Shown piece after piece: positions 1-11,574 of a stretch of DNA of 64,000 nucleotides (its first letter is position 1; the number at the start of each line of letters is the position of its first letter). The DNA is taken from positions 248,001 to 312,000 of the forward strand of contig OY752144.1 in NCBI GenBank assembly GCA_963573315.1, given 5' to 3'. The DNA comes from Entomortierella parvispora (taxonomy: Eukaryota; Mortierellomycota; Mortierellomycetes; Mortierellales; Mortierellaceae). Made by a program: the position numbers and the translations under genes. The notes under the pieces are model-generated. The model did not search any database. It was given only the letters and a program-made list of their open reading frames with translations, and was not told where the DNA came from.

Positions 1-966
1 CTCGGTGGCCTTTGTTCTCTGGATTGGCGAGGTGTGTCTTTTTCACGACCCCCGAGGGATCGATTTGATACAAGTCTCCCTCGTCAGATCCGCAAGCGAT
101 TTGCTTTCCTTTCGAGGACCAGCACATAGATGTGTACTTGTGCTTGTTTAGAGTTGCAGTAACTTTCCCTTCCATGTTGATTATGTGGATCACATTGTTG
201 CTAAACAAGACGGCAGCGGTGTCCATTTCTGAGGCCGGATTGGGCCGGATGTCGAGAATTTCTGAGCCAAGATTGTAAGTCGCCTCAGGAGCGATTCCCT
301 TTGACTATCAAAAGACATGATATATTGATAAGAATGACATTCTCCAATGCCAGCATCCAAGAACAGCGGATGATGCCCCTACATACCTTCATGAACAATT
401 TGGCAACACTGTAGAGCTCTACAATTCCTCCGGCCAGTCCAACAATAACTGTCAGCTCATCAGCTGAAAGCCGAATCAGACGCAGGGCCTTTCCAGGGAT
501 AGTTACTTTTGTTCTTGCAGTAAATGGGTTCTCTGCATCCGGCTCTCCGTTTTCAAATGCTGTTCTCAAAACCTCCAGCGTGTCAAAGCAAAAACCTATG
601 AATTCATTCAAAAAAGTGATTCCTCCAGTTAAGAAAATAGCCCTGGTCAACATTGCCGACGTTTATCCAACAGTTTTCGTGATATGGCTTTACCATCTCC
701 GCTTCCTGCAACGAAGTATCCGTATTTGTTTGACACTGTAAAGACATTGGCGGTGGCTGCAGCCTTGTCAGACAAAGGCTCATGACCGACTGTGACGGTG
801 ACGGAGGGCTTGAGTTGCTTATACAAAATATCCTATGTTGGCAGCAGACGAAGTATAAGAACTTTGAACTGTTTCGCCCTGCTTTACTCTGCACTGTTTG
901 TGGGTGAACATGTACCTCATTCAGGACAAAGTCGCGTTCCTCAAAGATGGGCTTGACAGCAGCCAT
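1..966 (-). CDS. Nup159/Nup214-like nucleoporin, N-terminal beta-propeller (partial, runs off left edge)
   Basis: This is the 5' end of an FG-type nucleoporin that sits on the cytoplasmic face of the nuclear pore and docks the Dbp5 helicase for mRNA export. Exons on the minus strand are 966-916, 832-694, 595-387 and 304 to beyond 1, and the phases join cleanly. The start ATG at 966 opens with MAAVKPIFEERDF. Residues around 45-65 read FTVSNKYGYFVAGSGDG, the typical first propeller blade (human Nup214 has VSNKYGLVFAGG). Later, SMCWSSKGKQIACGSDEG matches the blade VTSVCWSPKGKQLAVG. About 230 residues are visible. The FG repeats and coiled coil would lie outside the window. The start could be further upstream, but the first blade would then be unusually far in. 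Family assignment rests on remembered Nup214 sequence. Confidence 0.75.
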
Positions 967-1235
967 GACGGCAAATGACTTCTGTGGTAGGTCTTGGTGT
1001 TGATTCAAATACGCGCAAAAGTTAAGGCCTTGCTGTCGAGGAGTGAAGAGGTAATAGGGTAATGAGGTAAAGGTGAGCAATGATTCCCAATGGAGGCAAG
1101 GATCAGGGAAGAGAAATGGCAAAATGCCGCGCCTTTCGTGTTCCAACCGTGGCGGGACTGCCCTTTTTTTTTTTTTTTTTTCTTTATTTTTTCGAGACAA
1201 TCATCGACAAAGGAATATTGGCAGGCAACAGAAAG

Positions 1236-2327
1236 TTAAGACAACAAGGGGAACATGGCCTTGCGCTTGCGGGGGTAGTCCGAAAACTCCTTGCGGTAAC
1301 CACGGTGCTTCTTGAGGGCCCAGATGTACATTTGGCCGACAGCAACAACAAAGAACAGGTGAGCGGACCAGGACATGGTCAGGATCGAGACTGACAACCA
1401 GGCCAAAGTCTCAAAGAAATAGTTGGGGCAAGACACCCACTCAAAGCCGTACCCACGGGGAATTTTGCGCACACGAGTACCAGGGGGGCGCAAGTTACGG
1501 AGAGTGACGTGAGTATTGTAGTTGGACAACTCGGCAAAGATAAAAAGAGCAATGCATCCATAGACCAAAGCATCGCTGCGCTCCGCCAACTTTGCGCCAG
1601 CCGCGTTCCAGGGACCATAGACCCAGTAAGCCAAGTTCAAGCCTGACAAGAGATGGTAATGGGCACTGTTCTTGAACACGTTGCGGAAGGGCATGGTGCC
1701 ATGCGAGAAGCGATGGACAAACACGGTCTCGTACTCGCGCTTCAAGAAGTGGAGCATTACCATCCAGTAAGTGACACTGGGGTGGTTTTTTTTTTTGGGT
1801 ACAGATTGATAACGTTAAAAATGACGCGACAAAGAAAAGACACACTCAGCTGTGATAATAAAAACTTACGTCTGCATCCAGCTGTGCTCAAAGGCCTCTC
1901 CGTAGAACAGCGAAGGAAGGTAGTAGACGAGAGGGTGGATAAGCAGAGGTCCGCCGTACTCGATCAAAAAGACGGTTCTCCAGCTAATCTGAGGGCCTAT
2001 CAGGTTCACGTAAAGAGTAGGTTATCAGTATTCTGTCTCGATTGCAGCCACCTTGAAAAGAGTAGGACATATCATCGGCACGGTACCAAGATCCTTGAAA
2101 GTGACCGAGTCACCATCCTTGAGACCATAGTCAGAAAGGGTCTTGCCAGTTTCGAGGGCGACTTTTTCGACGGTCAGACGCTGGCGATCGACGTAGAGTT
2201 CGGGGAACTTTGCTTCGATGGCGGCTTGGACAGTTTCGACCTTGACATCGGCGGGCGAGCCGGCGAGGTCGAGAGTGATGGGGAACTTGCGCGACTTTGC
2301 GGAGCGGGGAGCGATGACCAGCTTCAT
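1236..2327 (-). CDS. TSC13: Very-long-chain trans-2-enoyl-CoA reductase (Tsc13/TECR)
   Basis: This ER membrane enzyme catalyses the last step of each very-long-chain fatty acid elongation cycle, reducing trans-2-enoyl-CoA with NADPH to supply sphingolipid acyl chains. Exons are 2327-2087, 1996-1870 and 1776-1236, giving 302 residues (human TECR 308, yeast Tsc13 310). The N-terminal 80 residues are the ubiquitin-like domain of TECR. Next come GPQISWRTVFLIEYGGPLL and YETVFVHRFSHGTMP, both near-identical to TECR signatures. The C-terminal steroid 5-alpha-reductase domain carries GFEWVSCPNYFFE, with the conserved Tyr of the active site, and ends in a basic KRKAMFPLLS, suggestive of ER retrieval. 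The ATG at 2327 (MKLVIAPRSAK) fits the family; an upstream in-frame ATG at 2393 lies in AT-rich leader. It is divergent from the THADA homolog. Confidence 0.95.
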
Positions 2328-2569
2328 TGTTGTCGGGGAGGAGATGAAGATAAATGAGCGCGTGAAAGAAAAAAAATAAAGACAAGTGGTCATGCAACGG
2401 TTCTCTCATTCGCGGATGGGTGGCTGAGCGGAGTGAAAACAAGTGAGAAAAAAAAAAGAAAAGGACAAAAGAGCGTGTTGAGCTGCATTGTGTGCATTGC
2501 GCCTTGCCTTTGCATTCGTCCATCCATCCATCCACTTCACCCTTCTCTTTTTCTCCCTTTCTCACTGCC
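2328..2569. promoter_or_regulatory. Divergent promoter between TSC13 and the THADA homolog
   Basis: The 242 bp between two opposing start codons must hold both core promoters and both 5' leaders. The sequence contains A-rich tracts near 2366-2380 and 2446-2462, and a CT-rich leader with a CATC repeat just before the plus-strand ATG. No clear TATA box was seen. Confidence 0.55.
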
Positions 2570-5500
2570 ATGGTGCTGCATCAACGCACAAAGCAGGCCT
2601 TCCAGGCAAAGGACCTCTCCGTGGCCTATGCGCCCGTTTGGTCTGAACTGGTCCGGCCCTTTGTCGGCACTCACAAGGACCAGCCTCTAGTCGCCGCGTG
2701 GATCGCCTTTGTTGACGACTCAAAGAAAGAGCAGGAGAGCTTTGGTCGAACTACCTCCCAGCAGCAGGCTGCCGCGTTCAAGAAGCTTGGTATGCCTACC
2801 TTGTCTCTGTTGTCTCGTCCACTATTTTTTTACTAAACAGGTTTCTAATGTTCAGATCATGCGGCCAAGGTGCAAAAGGAAAAGCATAGCCAGCTCCTGG
2901 ATCAGCCCGACTTTCAGATCGCATTCTCGCAGTTCATTGCATTATACTACTTTGCATCCGCAAAGCTTGCTTCCCGGAAACAGATCTTTGCTCTTGTCCA
3001 GTCACTTCAGCCCCACTTCCAACCCGACGAGTCAGATCCCGACGGTATCATTGTCTCCGCTCTCCGATCTGTCGTGACGCAGGAAATCTTCGCCATCAAC
3101 ACTCCATCACGGATCTACATTGACATGTCCTGGCACCAACGCGCTCTCTGTCTCTACACCACACTGGACTATGCTATGGGAAGAACAGCAATCACAGCCG
3201 ACGTGGATAATATTCTGGATCAGCTTTCGATCCTGCTTCATGAACGTGTTCAGACGACGGATGTCGAGGTAAGGAGCGCTTTCAGAACAGTAATAACTCG
3301 TTATTAAAAGTCGACACGGATCACTCAAAACCCACTGATTTTAGGTTTCCAGAGATCACGTCCCGAGCGAGCATACGGATGCCATGCTGGATCTTGAATT
3401 CATTCTCAAACTTATTCTGGCCATCATCTCCAGATTGATCGTTACCAACGGCAGTCAACTATCCCAGACAGAGTCAGGACCCACCAACAAATTCGAAATA
3501 TCTACGACACACAACCCTCACCTCTACATTTTGAGAATCCTCAAGGACGCCATTACAGTATCTTCTTCCGCCGTCTATCACCGCGACGTTTCTTCCATCT
3601 CGGGCATGGTTTTTGCCAACCTTGTGGATTTGACATCACCATCTGTACAGGAGGCCACCAGTCGCATTGTCGGTTTGGTGTTTGGATCGAATGGCCAGGA
3701 CCTTACTTATCTCCCCGAAATCCCAAGGACCATGATCGAAATGGACTATGGCTGGAATACCTACTTGGGTGAGAAATGCGGTCCAGGAGAAGAAGACGCT
3801 GGAATGTACATGCTTGGAATCGTCCGTGGATTGCTGACCAATATTCGTCAAGAGGCTTTGGTGATGCCTGTCACGGATGTTGAGCAATGGTACGCACCTG
3901 CAGTCTTTCACGATTTGCACAAGCATGGACTGATGCTGCACCAAGTACTTTTCCACGCTATCGCATTTTTGTGCGCGACATCCAAGGATATGTCCAGCAA
4001 AACAAGTGCGTTCGAGACGATGGGCCATTGGCTTCAACAGACAAAGCTTCACTTGGGCGAAAAGTCTACTGCTTCCGCAGAGATGAAGAATGCTTTGGCG
4101 GAATGTATCAATGACCAGGCGCAGGAACGACTGACTACATACGTACTTGACTATTGGGAAGATCCCGTCGACACTGTACAACATAAAGTCAAGAATATCT
4201 TGGATCTACTTTTGGATATTGTCTTTTTGAAGGCAGAGCTCCAAGGACAACAATCGACACCACCATTTGTCTTGCAGCTACTTCAACGCATTCTCATGGC
4301 GGATGGACATCGCAAATCAAAACACCCCATCTTGGCTATTTTGGTACATCGTGTTTCGATTGACGAGGTCATCCAGTTGCGACACGACGCTCTCGCCCAG
4401 GCTATTTTGGCCTTGGAACAGCTCGCAACCGCCCCAGGAGCAGCTGTTGCCATCAACGCAATGATCGAGAAGTCATGGAAGGAGTGCCTTGCCCTCGATG
4501 CTGCTGGAGCCAATGTCCTCACAACACCCACCTCCAAGAGAGCGATGAAGGCAGCGGTGGCCGAAATTTCGACCGTCGACCCCAAGGTGGAGCAAGAGGC
4601 TCGCCAAACGGCCATTCAACCCTGGCTTGACTTTTGGCTGAAACCCATCACCCAGGCCTTGACAACAGACAACGATTTGATCCGCAAGCATCTCGGTCAC
4701 TTTATTTTTTCGCCGCTGTTCTCAACTTGCAAGGAGGCTTTCTGGACTTTGTTGGGCGTTTTGAATGAGAAAGATAACATGGCCTACAGTGGATATATTA
4801 CTGAGGAGCAATACCGATTCAACGCCATCGTTCTCTCCATTAAGACTGCTCGCTCCTTGGATCTGATCGACGCAAGCCACTATTCGAAAACATCGACCAC
4901 AGGAGCCCATTCGCGTGGTGCGTTGGAACGAACTATTAATATTTCAACTCTCCATGCAGCCATGCACCATGCCTCTGGAGATATCCGCATCGACGTTATG
5001 GGAATTCTGTGCGAGTCCAGGAAATCCACTACGCCTATCGCTCTGATCGAGTACGAGCTGCTGATGCAGTTCCTCCCACTCAACTTGAACTCGGTCACTC
5101 CAGACTTCCGCCAAAAGCTGTACTCCCACCTCGCAAAGTTCGTGTTCCGAGTCCGAGGCAATTGCTATGTGCTCACTCGAGAGATTGCTCGCCTTCATAC
5201 CCCCGTGGGCCAAAAGAACTTGACTCCCGAAGATGTGGCAGCAATGATCCAAGAGCGAGAAATCAAGGTTGCGGAGACAAAGTCGTTTCTGGAATGGCTT
5301 TTGAATCACTGCTTCTCATCCATCTACCCAGGCGCCTCCTTCCAGCGTGTCTCCACCAGCTTGAGACTCTTGGGCGTGATGATTAAGACCTTTGGAATCG
5401 AATCCACCCCCCTCCCTCCCGGATCTAAGCCTGGCGAGATTTCTCGCTTCCCGTTCCAGCTCCCAATCGCCAACGAAGAACACACAAAGATCCTACTTGG

Positions 5501-8500
5501 ATGTCTGTTGAACCCATTTGACCACTGCCGTGAGCAAGCGTTTGAGATTCTGTTGGCCTTTAAGTCACCCTTCACTGGATACCAATCAAAGGAGGCTGTA
5601 GATGGTTTGGTTCGCTGGGGTCTAGACTGGTTGAAGAGTACTCGTGCTGGCGAGAGTGATTCTGGTGGATTGGTCTTGAAAACCATCTTTGTCAAATACG
5701 CCATTGAGCTCGGCTGGGATATTCAGCTCCCATACGATGGATCTGTGGATTTGACGAACGTCAAGCTTGCCAAGGACACTGGTGTCCCAGCAGGTACGGT
5801 TTTGTCGCTCATGATACTGCACCAGTGAAAACTATTTTCATTTCTTCTTGCTCATTGCTAACATCATTTTGATTCCTTTTTTTCACTGTCAGTCGACTTT
5901 ACAATCCGACTCCAGAATTTGCTCAGGATCCAACTACAGCATGCTCGACTTAATCAATTGGATGCCGCTCATAACCATCCCATGCACGGAACCCTCATTG
6001 GACTGCGTTATCTCTTCTCCTCCATCGATTACGCCTCACCTCTTGTCACCAACCATCGACCACTCTGGCAAGCCATCCACGCGGATATGATGGATTTGGT
6101 TGAGAATGTATGCTCAGTCGTCATGGGTGTCCTTTCGAACCCTTCTCCCGAAGGCAATATCCCCGCTACCTTCACAGAGATGGAAGAGTCGATCGATGCT
6201 GTAATCAGCTCCTCTGGAGGGGACGAATTTGAGCAGAGTGGTGGACCCAATCATCAAGTCATTCTGAGCTACTGCTGGCGAGCTATCAAAGAATCCTCTT
6301 CGTTGATGGAGTTGGTTCTTTCCAAGGCCACCTTGGGTAGCACCACCGGTAAGGTGGACGGTATTCTAGAGCCAATTGCTCTTGAGCGCGCCGGAAGCCT
6401 TTTCCGTAGACTCTTGACCACGATCCGTCACCCTGGTGCATTCTCCTCCGTCTTTCCTGCCTATATCTCCTTGTGCACTAGACTTTTGAACTCGGAGGAC
6501 GCAGGATTGGCTGCTTTGCCCAGAGCTTGGTTGGAAGAGAATCTGGACTCGATCTTGAGCGATACTATCTCGGTCACCCGTCGCTCTGCCGGTCTGCCTC
6601 TCTGCATTTTGGCAATTGTCAATGCGGAGCTTTCGGACAGCAGGAGAACGCTTCTTCCTATGGTCATGCGTCGCGTCATGGCCATCGCGGTCAAACCTGT
6701 GAGTGCAGATGCCAACCAGCAGGTAGATCTGCCCCAGATCCACGCCATGAACGTCTTGCGAAAGTTGTTTATGGACGCAAAACTGAGCACATCAGTGTTG
6801 CCCTATGTCGGCCAGGGACTTGAGCTCTCCATCCGAGCTTTCTCTTCCCATTCGTGGGCTGTCCGTAACTGTGGCATGATGTTGTTCTCGACTCTGTTGC
6901 ACCGTGTCTTTGGAGCCAAGAGAGTCCGTGATGAACATCAGGCCATCAACGGTATTGCCAGTCGTGAGCTCTTTGCCCGTCTTGAGGGACTTTGCGGATT
7001 CTTGCAGGAACAACTGGAAGTCGCTGTCGGACAATTGCTGGGTACAGATGCCTCTCAGGATCGTGTTCACCCTGGTCTCTACCCTGTTTTGACATTGCTG
7101 TCTCGCCTTCAGCCCAGTCTTCATGCTGACCCCGCAGACGCAACTGACGGAGGTATGTCTGCCTTTGTGGTCTTGGTGCGCCGCTGTGCTGCCAGTGCCA
7201 TCTGGAAGACAAGAGAGATGGCAGCCAGGGCGTTGATCCCCCTTGTTGCGTCTCGGGACTTGATGGACCTTGTCGTCGATATCTTGCAGGGATGCTTGAA
7301 GCCTCATATTTCGCAGAATGAAACCCATGGTCTTTTGGTTCAGGTGCAGTTCCTTCTTCGCGGTCACCTCTTAAGTGAGGGTGTGGCTGATCGGGTGGTT
7401 CGTCAGGCTTTTGTGACCCGGTTCGCGAATGCGTTTGGACCCGTGACTGAACGTGTTCTCAGGACAGGATGCCAGATGAACCGATGGATGGTGTTGTCGA
7501 TCTATGCCGAGTTTGTCCTTGCCGAGGATTGGATGGGACAAGACTCTGTAGAGTTGGAGGAAGGTGCAGAGATGGAGATGGAATCCGAACGCGAGGAGAT
7601 GCGTCGGTTGAGTGATTTGCACTTCAAGGGTATTCGCGATTTTATTGTCGATTACTCGGTCGTTGGCTTGATGGAGGAGAGCCAGTCTTACCGCCAGCAG
7701 ATTGGAGGCCATCTTGTCCGTCGTTTGATGGCTCGCATCATGATTTCCGCCTCTGCTTTGGGCAAGAATGGAGCTCTGGGCAAGGACCAAGCTAGCGCCA
7801 TGGTGTGCTCTCTGCTGAAGGATACAGACTATGAAGTCCGTTTGGAGACCCTGGAGACCCTTCAAGTACAGCTCTTGAACAATAAGGAGGGTGTCCACTC
7901 CCACCTCGATGTGCACCGCATCCATAACACGCTGATCGACAGCCTGTTCAATGGCGAGGAGAACTTGGAGTGCTTGAGAGTCGAGGTCGCGTTGGTGATG
8001 AGTCTTGGAGGCAAGAAGACGCCTTTCCCCGCTGGATCTTTGGTCAACATTGTCGAATTCTGGAACAGACTTTTTATGAGAATCAATGACGAGGCCACTG
8101 GAGGTGTTGCGGTTGTAGAGGCTATCTTGCCTGCTACTGGGGCTGTCTTTGTTCAAGTAAGTGAAGGAGCCTTTATCTCTCATATCGTAACGTGAACTAG
8201 ATGCTTACAGAAAAAAAATTTTTTTTGTAGATCTGGAATGACTCCAGTGTTACCGAGGCGTTGAGAATTGATTGCTTGAACCGATGGGCCGACTCTATCC
8301 ACAAGCACGCGAACGAGTACCAGGTAAGAGAAATCCTATGTGAAAGTCAAGAGAAGCAGTGGCTGTATATGGCGCACCATGTGCTGTTTATTGACAGTGC
8401 TCGCCTCTGTTTGTTTATTTCTTTGACGTATGTAGACCCTGCAGCTTCGCGAGGCCGCACTGGAATCCATTGCCTGCTTCACTGGCCAGCTCTTGGACCC

Positions 8501-9320
8501 TGCTCAACCCACGCCAAGTGTAGAAAAGACACGCGCGCTTTTGAAGCTCTTTGAGACTTTGACCTGGCAACTCCAGGATGACGAGGAGGAGGTCCGTGAG
8601 GAGGCCGCTCGCATTGTATCTCTCGGCATCCGACTCCCATATGGTGTCTCATCCGAGAAAGCGTTGACTCTAGTTTATGACCAGCAGTTGAAGATGTTTG
8701 CAGGACAGGACGCGAACGAGATCCAGTTGCAACTCTTGATTGAGTCGCTTATCTCGAGCTTTATGGGCGTTGGAAAGCCAGGTATGTCTTTATTCTTTTT
8801 CTTTTTTTTTTTTTTTTGCGTGATTCGTGGCAAAGCTTGAACTGACACTTCTCTTTACTCCTTTACAGCTCGTATTGTTGTCGAGTCATTACAGCCTAGC
8901 AAGATGTTGTTTGACAAGGAATCGCCCAACCTCTATCGCGAACCTTTGGTGTCCTTCCAACTCTGCACACAATCACTGGAGTGGATCGTTTCTCAGTCGA
9001 CCCTATCACCCTCCATCTCTGAAGGTCTTTTGGCTTTCCAGAGGGAATGTGCCAAGCAATTGGGCGAGGTTCAAAAGGCGGTCGAGGAATGGAAGGCCTC
9101 AGAACATGGCCAGGACAGGTCCCCATGGGGTGTGTCCGGACGGAAACCGGTCTTTGAGGTTCTCTGGAGACTGGCTAGTGGAAGTCAGATCATCAGTGGG
9201 CCAACGGGAGAGGGCAAGAATGGGCTGTTGGAGATTGTTCATGATGTGCAAAAAGTGCACCCTGTGGTACTGGACGCGTCCGACAAGCAGAAGGCTGGTC
9301 GCTTATTTTTGATTGAATAG
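2570..9320 (+). CDS. TRM732: THADA/Trm732 homolog (DUF2428), tRNA Nm32 methylation partner
   Basis: Trm732 partners the Trm7/FTSJ1 methyltransferase for 2'-O-methylation of C32 in tRNA anticodon loops; animal THADA also has metabolic roles. Exons are 2570-2789, 2856-3268, 3345-5793, 5893-8156, 8231-8323, 8436-8781 and 8869-9320, giving 2078 residues (human THADA 1953, yeast Trm732 1420). Family signatures appear in order: IYPGASFQRVSTSLRLLGVM near residue 860, VLSYCWRAIKESSSLMELVL (the DUF2428 core) near residue 1150, VTRRSAGLPLCILAI near 1255, then HAMNVLRKLFMDAKLSTSVL and SWAVRNCGMMLFSTLLHRVF. The whole protein is alpha-helical HEAT/ARM-like repeat. It has no catalytic domain, as expected for a scaffold. 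The ATG at 2570 follows a CT-rich leader and is the first in-frame Met of a sensible N terminus. Confidence 0.93.
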
Positions 9321-10069
9321 AGGACTTTTGTCCATCGTAGATCCGTTATTAAAATACTATTATTTTGCTTTTTGGGGGATACATCTTCTGAAGGACCAAG
9401 GTTTTGTCTTCAGGCAAAGAGGTTATCGGTTGTCTCTTTTCCTGGCCGTTAAAATAGATATTCAGACGGCAGGAACGTACAAATTAGAAGCCGATCGCAA
9501 AAGAAAGGGCGCGTAACAAGATGGGGTTGCGCTTCAAAAATGACCATTCGCGTTGAAGGACGTGTTGAAGGACGCGAGAAAAGTCCAGATCGTCAAATTG
9601 ACAATGGACAAGGATCGAAAAGAGGCAATTTTCGTTCAACGTGCAAGAAACCCCAAGCTTCTGTCGGGGCACACATTTCAAAAGCCATCCAAAAATGTTG
9701 CCGTCGCATACGTGACCCGGTCCACAGCTGCTGGAGAGACTGTAGGCGTCCACTATCGTCACAGTTAAAAACAGTTACTAAAGAAAGCGAATCTTGCTTG
9801 TCTAAATCGTGCGTGTGTGGGGGGGTGAGAGACGTGCGTGAGAATTTTCGTGCAAGAGAAGGAGGAAGAGAAGAAGAAATGACTTTCTCACCCCGTGGGG
9901 TGTGGATCGTAAATGACAAGAGTGATGATAAATGAAAGCTGTCCTCCGCCCCAGGTTCCTAGACCAGCAATTCAATCCCGAACTAAAAGCATTCCAACGG
10001 AAAGAGTGAACACTGCGACCAAGGATGGCGCTATGACTAGGAAACCTTTTGTAGCAGTTCCGAGGGGTT
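9321..10069. other. Intergenic, no supported gene
   Basis: About 0.75 kb holds the 3' flank of the THADA homolog and the left flank of the duplicated segment. Short open frames on both strands have no family resemblance, no splice logic and biased composition. I see no RNA gene. Confidence 0.5.
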
Positions 10070-11180
10070 TTTTATTGAAGAAATGACGCACCGCCAGCAG
10101 ACTCAATATCCTGGGCTGGTGATTCGTTTACACCAATCCTCCATGTTGTCTCTGAGCCCAAGGTAGCCCACCAACCAGTCGGCCCTCTCAGCCATTCTAC
10201 TGCGGTCAACAACGTATTTGGCACTCAGAATTTGCACAGCTGAAAAACCATGATCAGCAACGATCCAATGCTGTTCATTTACGTCAAGCCTAAGATCACC
10301 GCCATCCATCCGATTCACGAATTGGACAATGGATTTGGTTAACGACCTTTGTTCTCCTCCGTCCATAAGAAATAGAAATTTTGTCTGGAGAGCCTTGTCC
10401 GCAGGAAGGAATTCGAGAACCTCTTTGGGGAGTTTGTTGTTCTTGATCATCTCATCTAGCTCACTCGTATTCAAGAGAGTCTCGCGACTCACATTGCGGT
10501 CAAACATGTAGACAACAATATCACCGAACTCGCCCCAAAGGATTTTGTGGAAGAGAGAGGTGTCGGTACTTCCGACCGTGAAGCCAGACTTCGTTTGAAC
10601 GTACTTCAGGATAGAAGCCAGACCATCTTGTTGGTTGGCGTAGACAGTGAAGAGTTTGCGAAACTCGGCGTTTGGGTCTTCTGGCGAGGATCCGGAATAT
10701 GAGCCACAAGTAACAGACACCATCTGTTAGATGATCAATTGGGCCATGTTAGTAGTTTGGTCGAGGGTCTGCTCGGGATGCCAGAGCAAACAAAGTAATC
10801 TTACAGTGGAGTGGTGAGTGGTGGGGATTTGCTGGTCAAGTGGTGGTGTGTTTTTTTTTTTACTTATTTATATCATCCTACGAACCGCCTCGACAGTCTT
10901 CCTCATGCAAAAACCAACGAATCTCACACTAATGGACAGTGGCTGAGAGCACAGTCAGTATCGGAGCCTGAAGGAAGGGCGGTATTCGATGCTTACGCCC
11001 AACGAAGAAAGTCATATTTGCTGCACGCGTTTGAAATGCTCCTGCTGTGTATCTGTTTCTCTGGGGTAGAAGTTTGATACTCTGGCGACATGTATGACCC
11101 GGGCCCTGGGAATAGTGCTGTAGTCCTCCGTATTACCGCAGAAATAAATCTGGACCCCGTTGGTGCCCACGAAATTTCAT
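10070..11180. repeat. Tandem segmental duplication, copy A
   Basis: This stretch is repeated at about 11575-12715, offset by roughly 1.5 kb. The match starts just 3' of the minus-strand gene (shared TTTATTGAAGAAATGAC). It runs through the whole gene and about 450 bp of its 5' flank, including the shared CAGTCAGTATCGGAG and GGGCGGTATTCGATGCTTAC, and fades after CCCACGAAATTT. The flanks and gene ends match closely, while the gene interior has diverged. Confidence 0.85.
10103..10723 (-). CDS. Unknown-family protein, tandem paralog A (206 aa)
   Basis: I do not recognise this protein. It is a single uninterrupted frame of 206 residues, unusual here because nearly all neighbours are split. It starts MVSVTCGSYSGSSPEDPNAE and ends RITSPGY. 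It has no signal peptide, membrane segment or cysteine pattern. The composition is soluble and mildly acidic, with a central LPKEVLEFLPADKALQTKF and a C-terminal MAERADWLVGYLGLRDNMED. Its twin lies at 11613-12227. Differences cluster in the middle (residues about 65-90 and 135-172), while the first 60 and last 34 residues are nearly unchanged. That the reading frame stays open despite many substitutions argues that both copies are, or recently were, translated. Function is unknown. Confidence 0.7.
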   Translation of the reverse strand: MVSVTCGSYSGSSPEDPNAEFRKLFTVYANQQDGLASILKYVQTKSGFTVGSTDTSLFHKILWGEFGDIVVYMFDRNVSRETLLNTSELDEMIKNNKLPKEVLEFLPADKALQTKFLFLMDGGEQRSLTKSIVQFVNRMDGGDLRLDVNEQHWIVADHGFSAVQILSAKYVVDRSRMAERADWLVGYLGLRDNMEDWCKRITSPGY

Positions 11181-11574
11181 TTGGATGAGAGCCTTGAGTC
11201 ATGTGAACACGAAGATGAACCATCAGGCGGATCATATAACATGCAAGGTCTGTCTAGGCTCGAGATGCTGAAAAAAAGTATGTCCTTCTTTATCCATTAC
11301 ACTTGACTGGATCTGAAGTCTTCTCGACCAAGCAGCCAGGCAATTGCTGTAGGAGCTTTGTCCGAGTTGCATCGGGTGAAATATGATATCTTGCAAGGCA
11401 GATTGGAGCCTAGAATACAAGACTTAGTAAAAGTAGAATGTACGGACCGCAGATCAATTGTCCGCTAAATAGGGAAAGTGGTTTCGTCCAAAACAAAAAA
11501 AAAGAGCAGGGACGCGAGCAGCGATCACTGTGCCTGTGGCCTGAACGCATGTTCTGGAGGCAATGAAGCAATTG
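11181..11574. other. Unique spacer between the two duplicated segments
   Basis: About 390 bp separate the copies and have no obvious counterpart beyond copy B. No gene, inverted repeat or target-site duplication was noticed at the edges. Confidence 0.5.

Noticed and set aside
604..1200. A 198-residue minus-strand frame
   Set aside because: It mixes leader, two introns and out-of-frame exons of the Nup159/214 gene; the spliced model gives a coherent propeller.
9540..9935. A 131-residue plus-strand frame
   Set aside because: No splice partners, Arg/Gly-rich, no family resemblance, and it overlaps an equally long minus-strand frame.
11181..11574. Transposon as the cause of the tandem duplication
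   Set aside because: No terminal inverted repeats, target-site duplications or transposase-like frames were seen at the unit borders.
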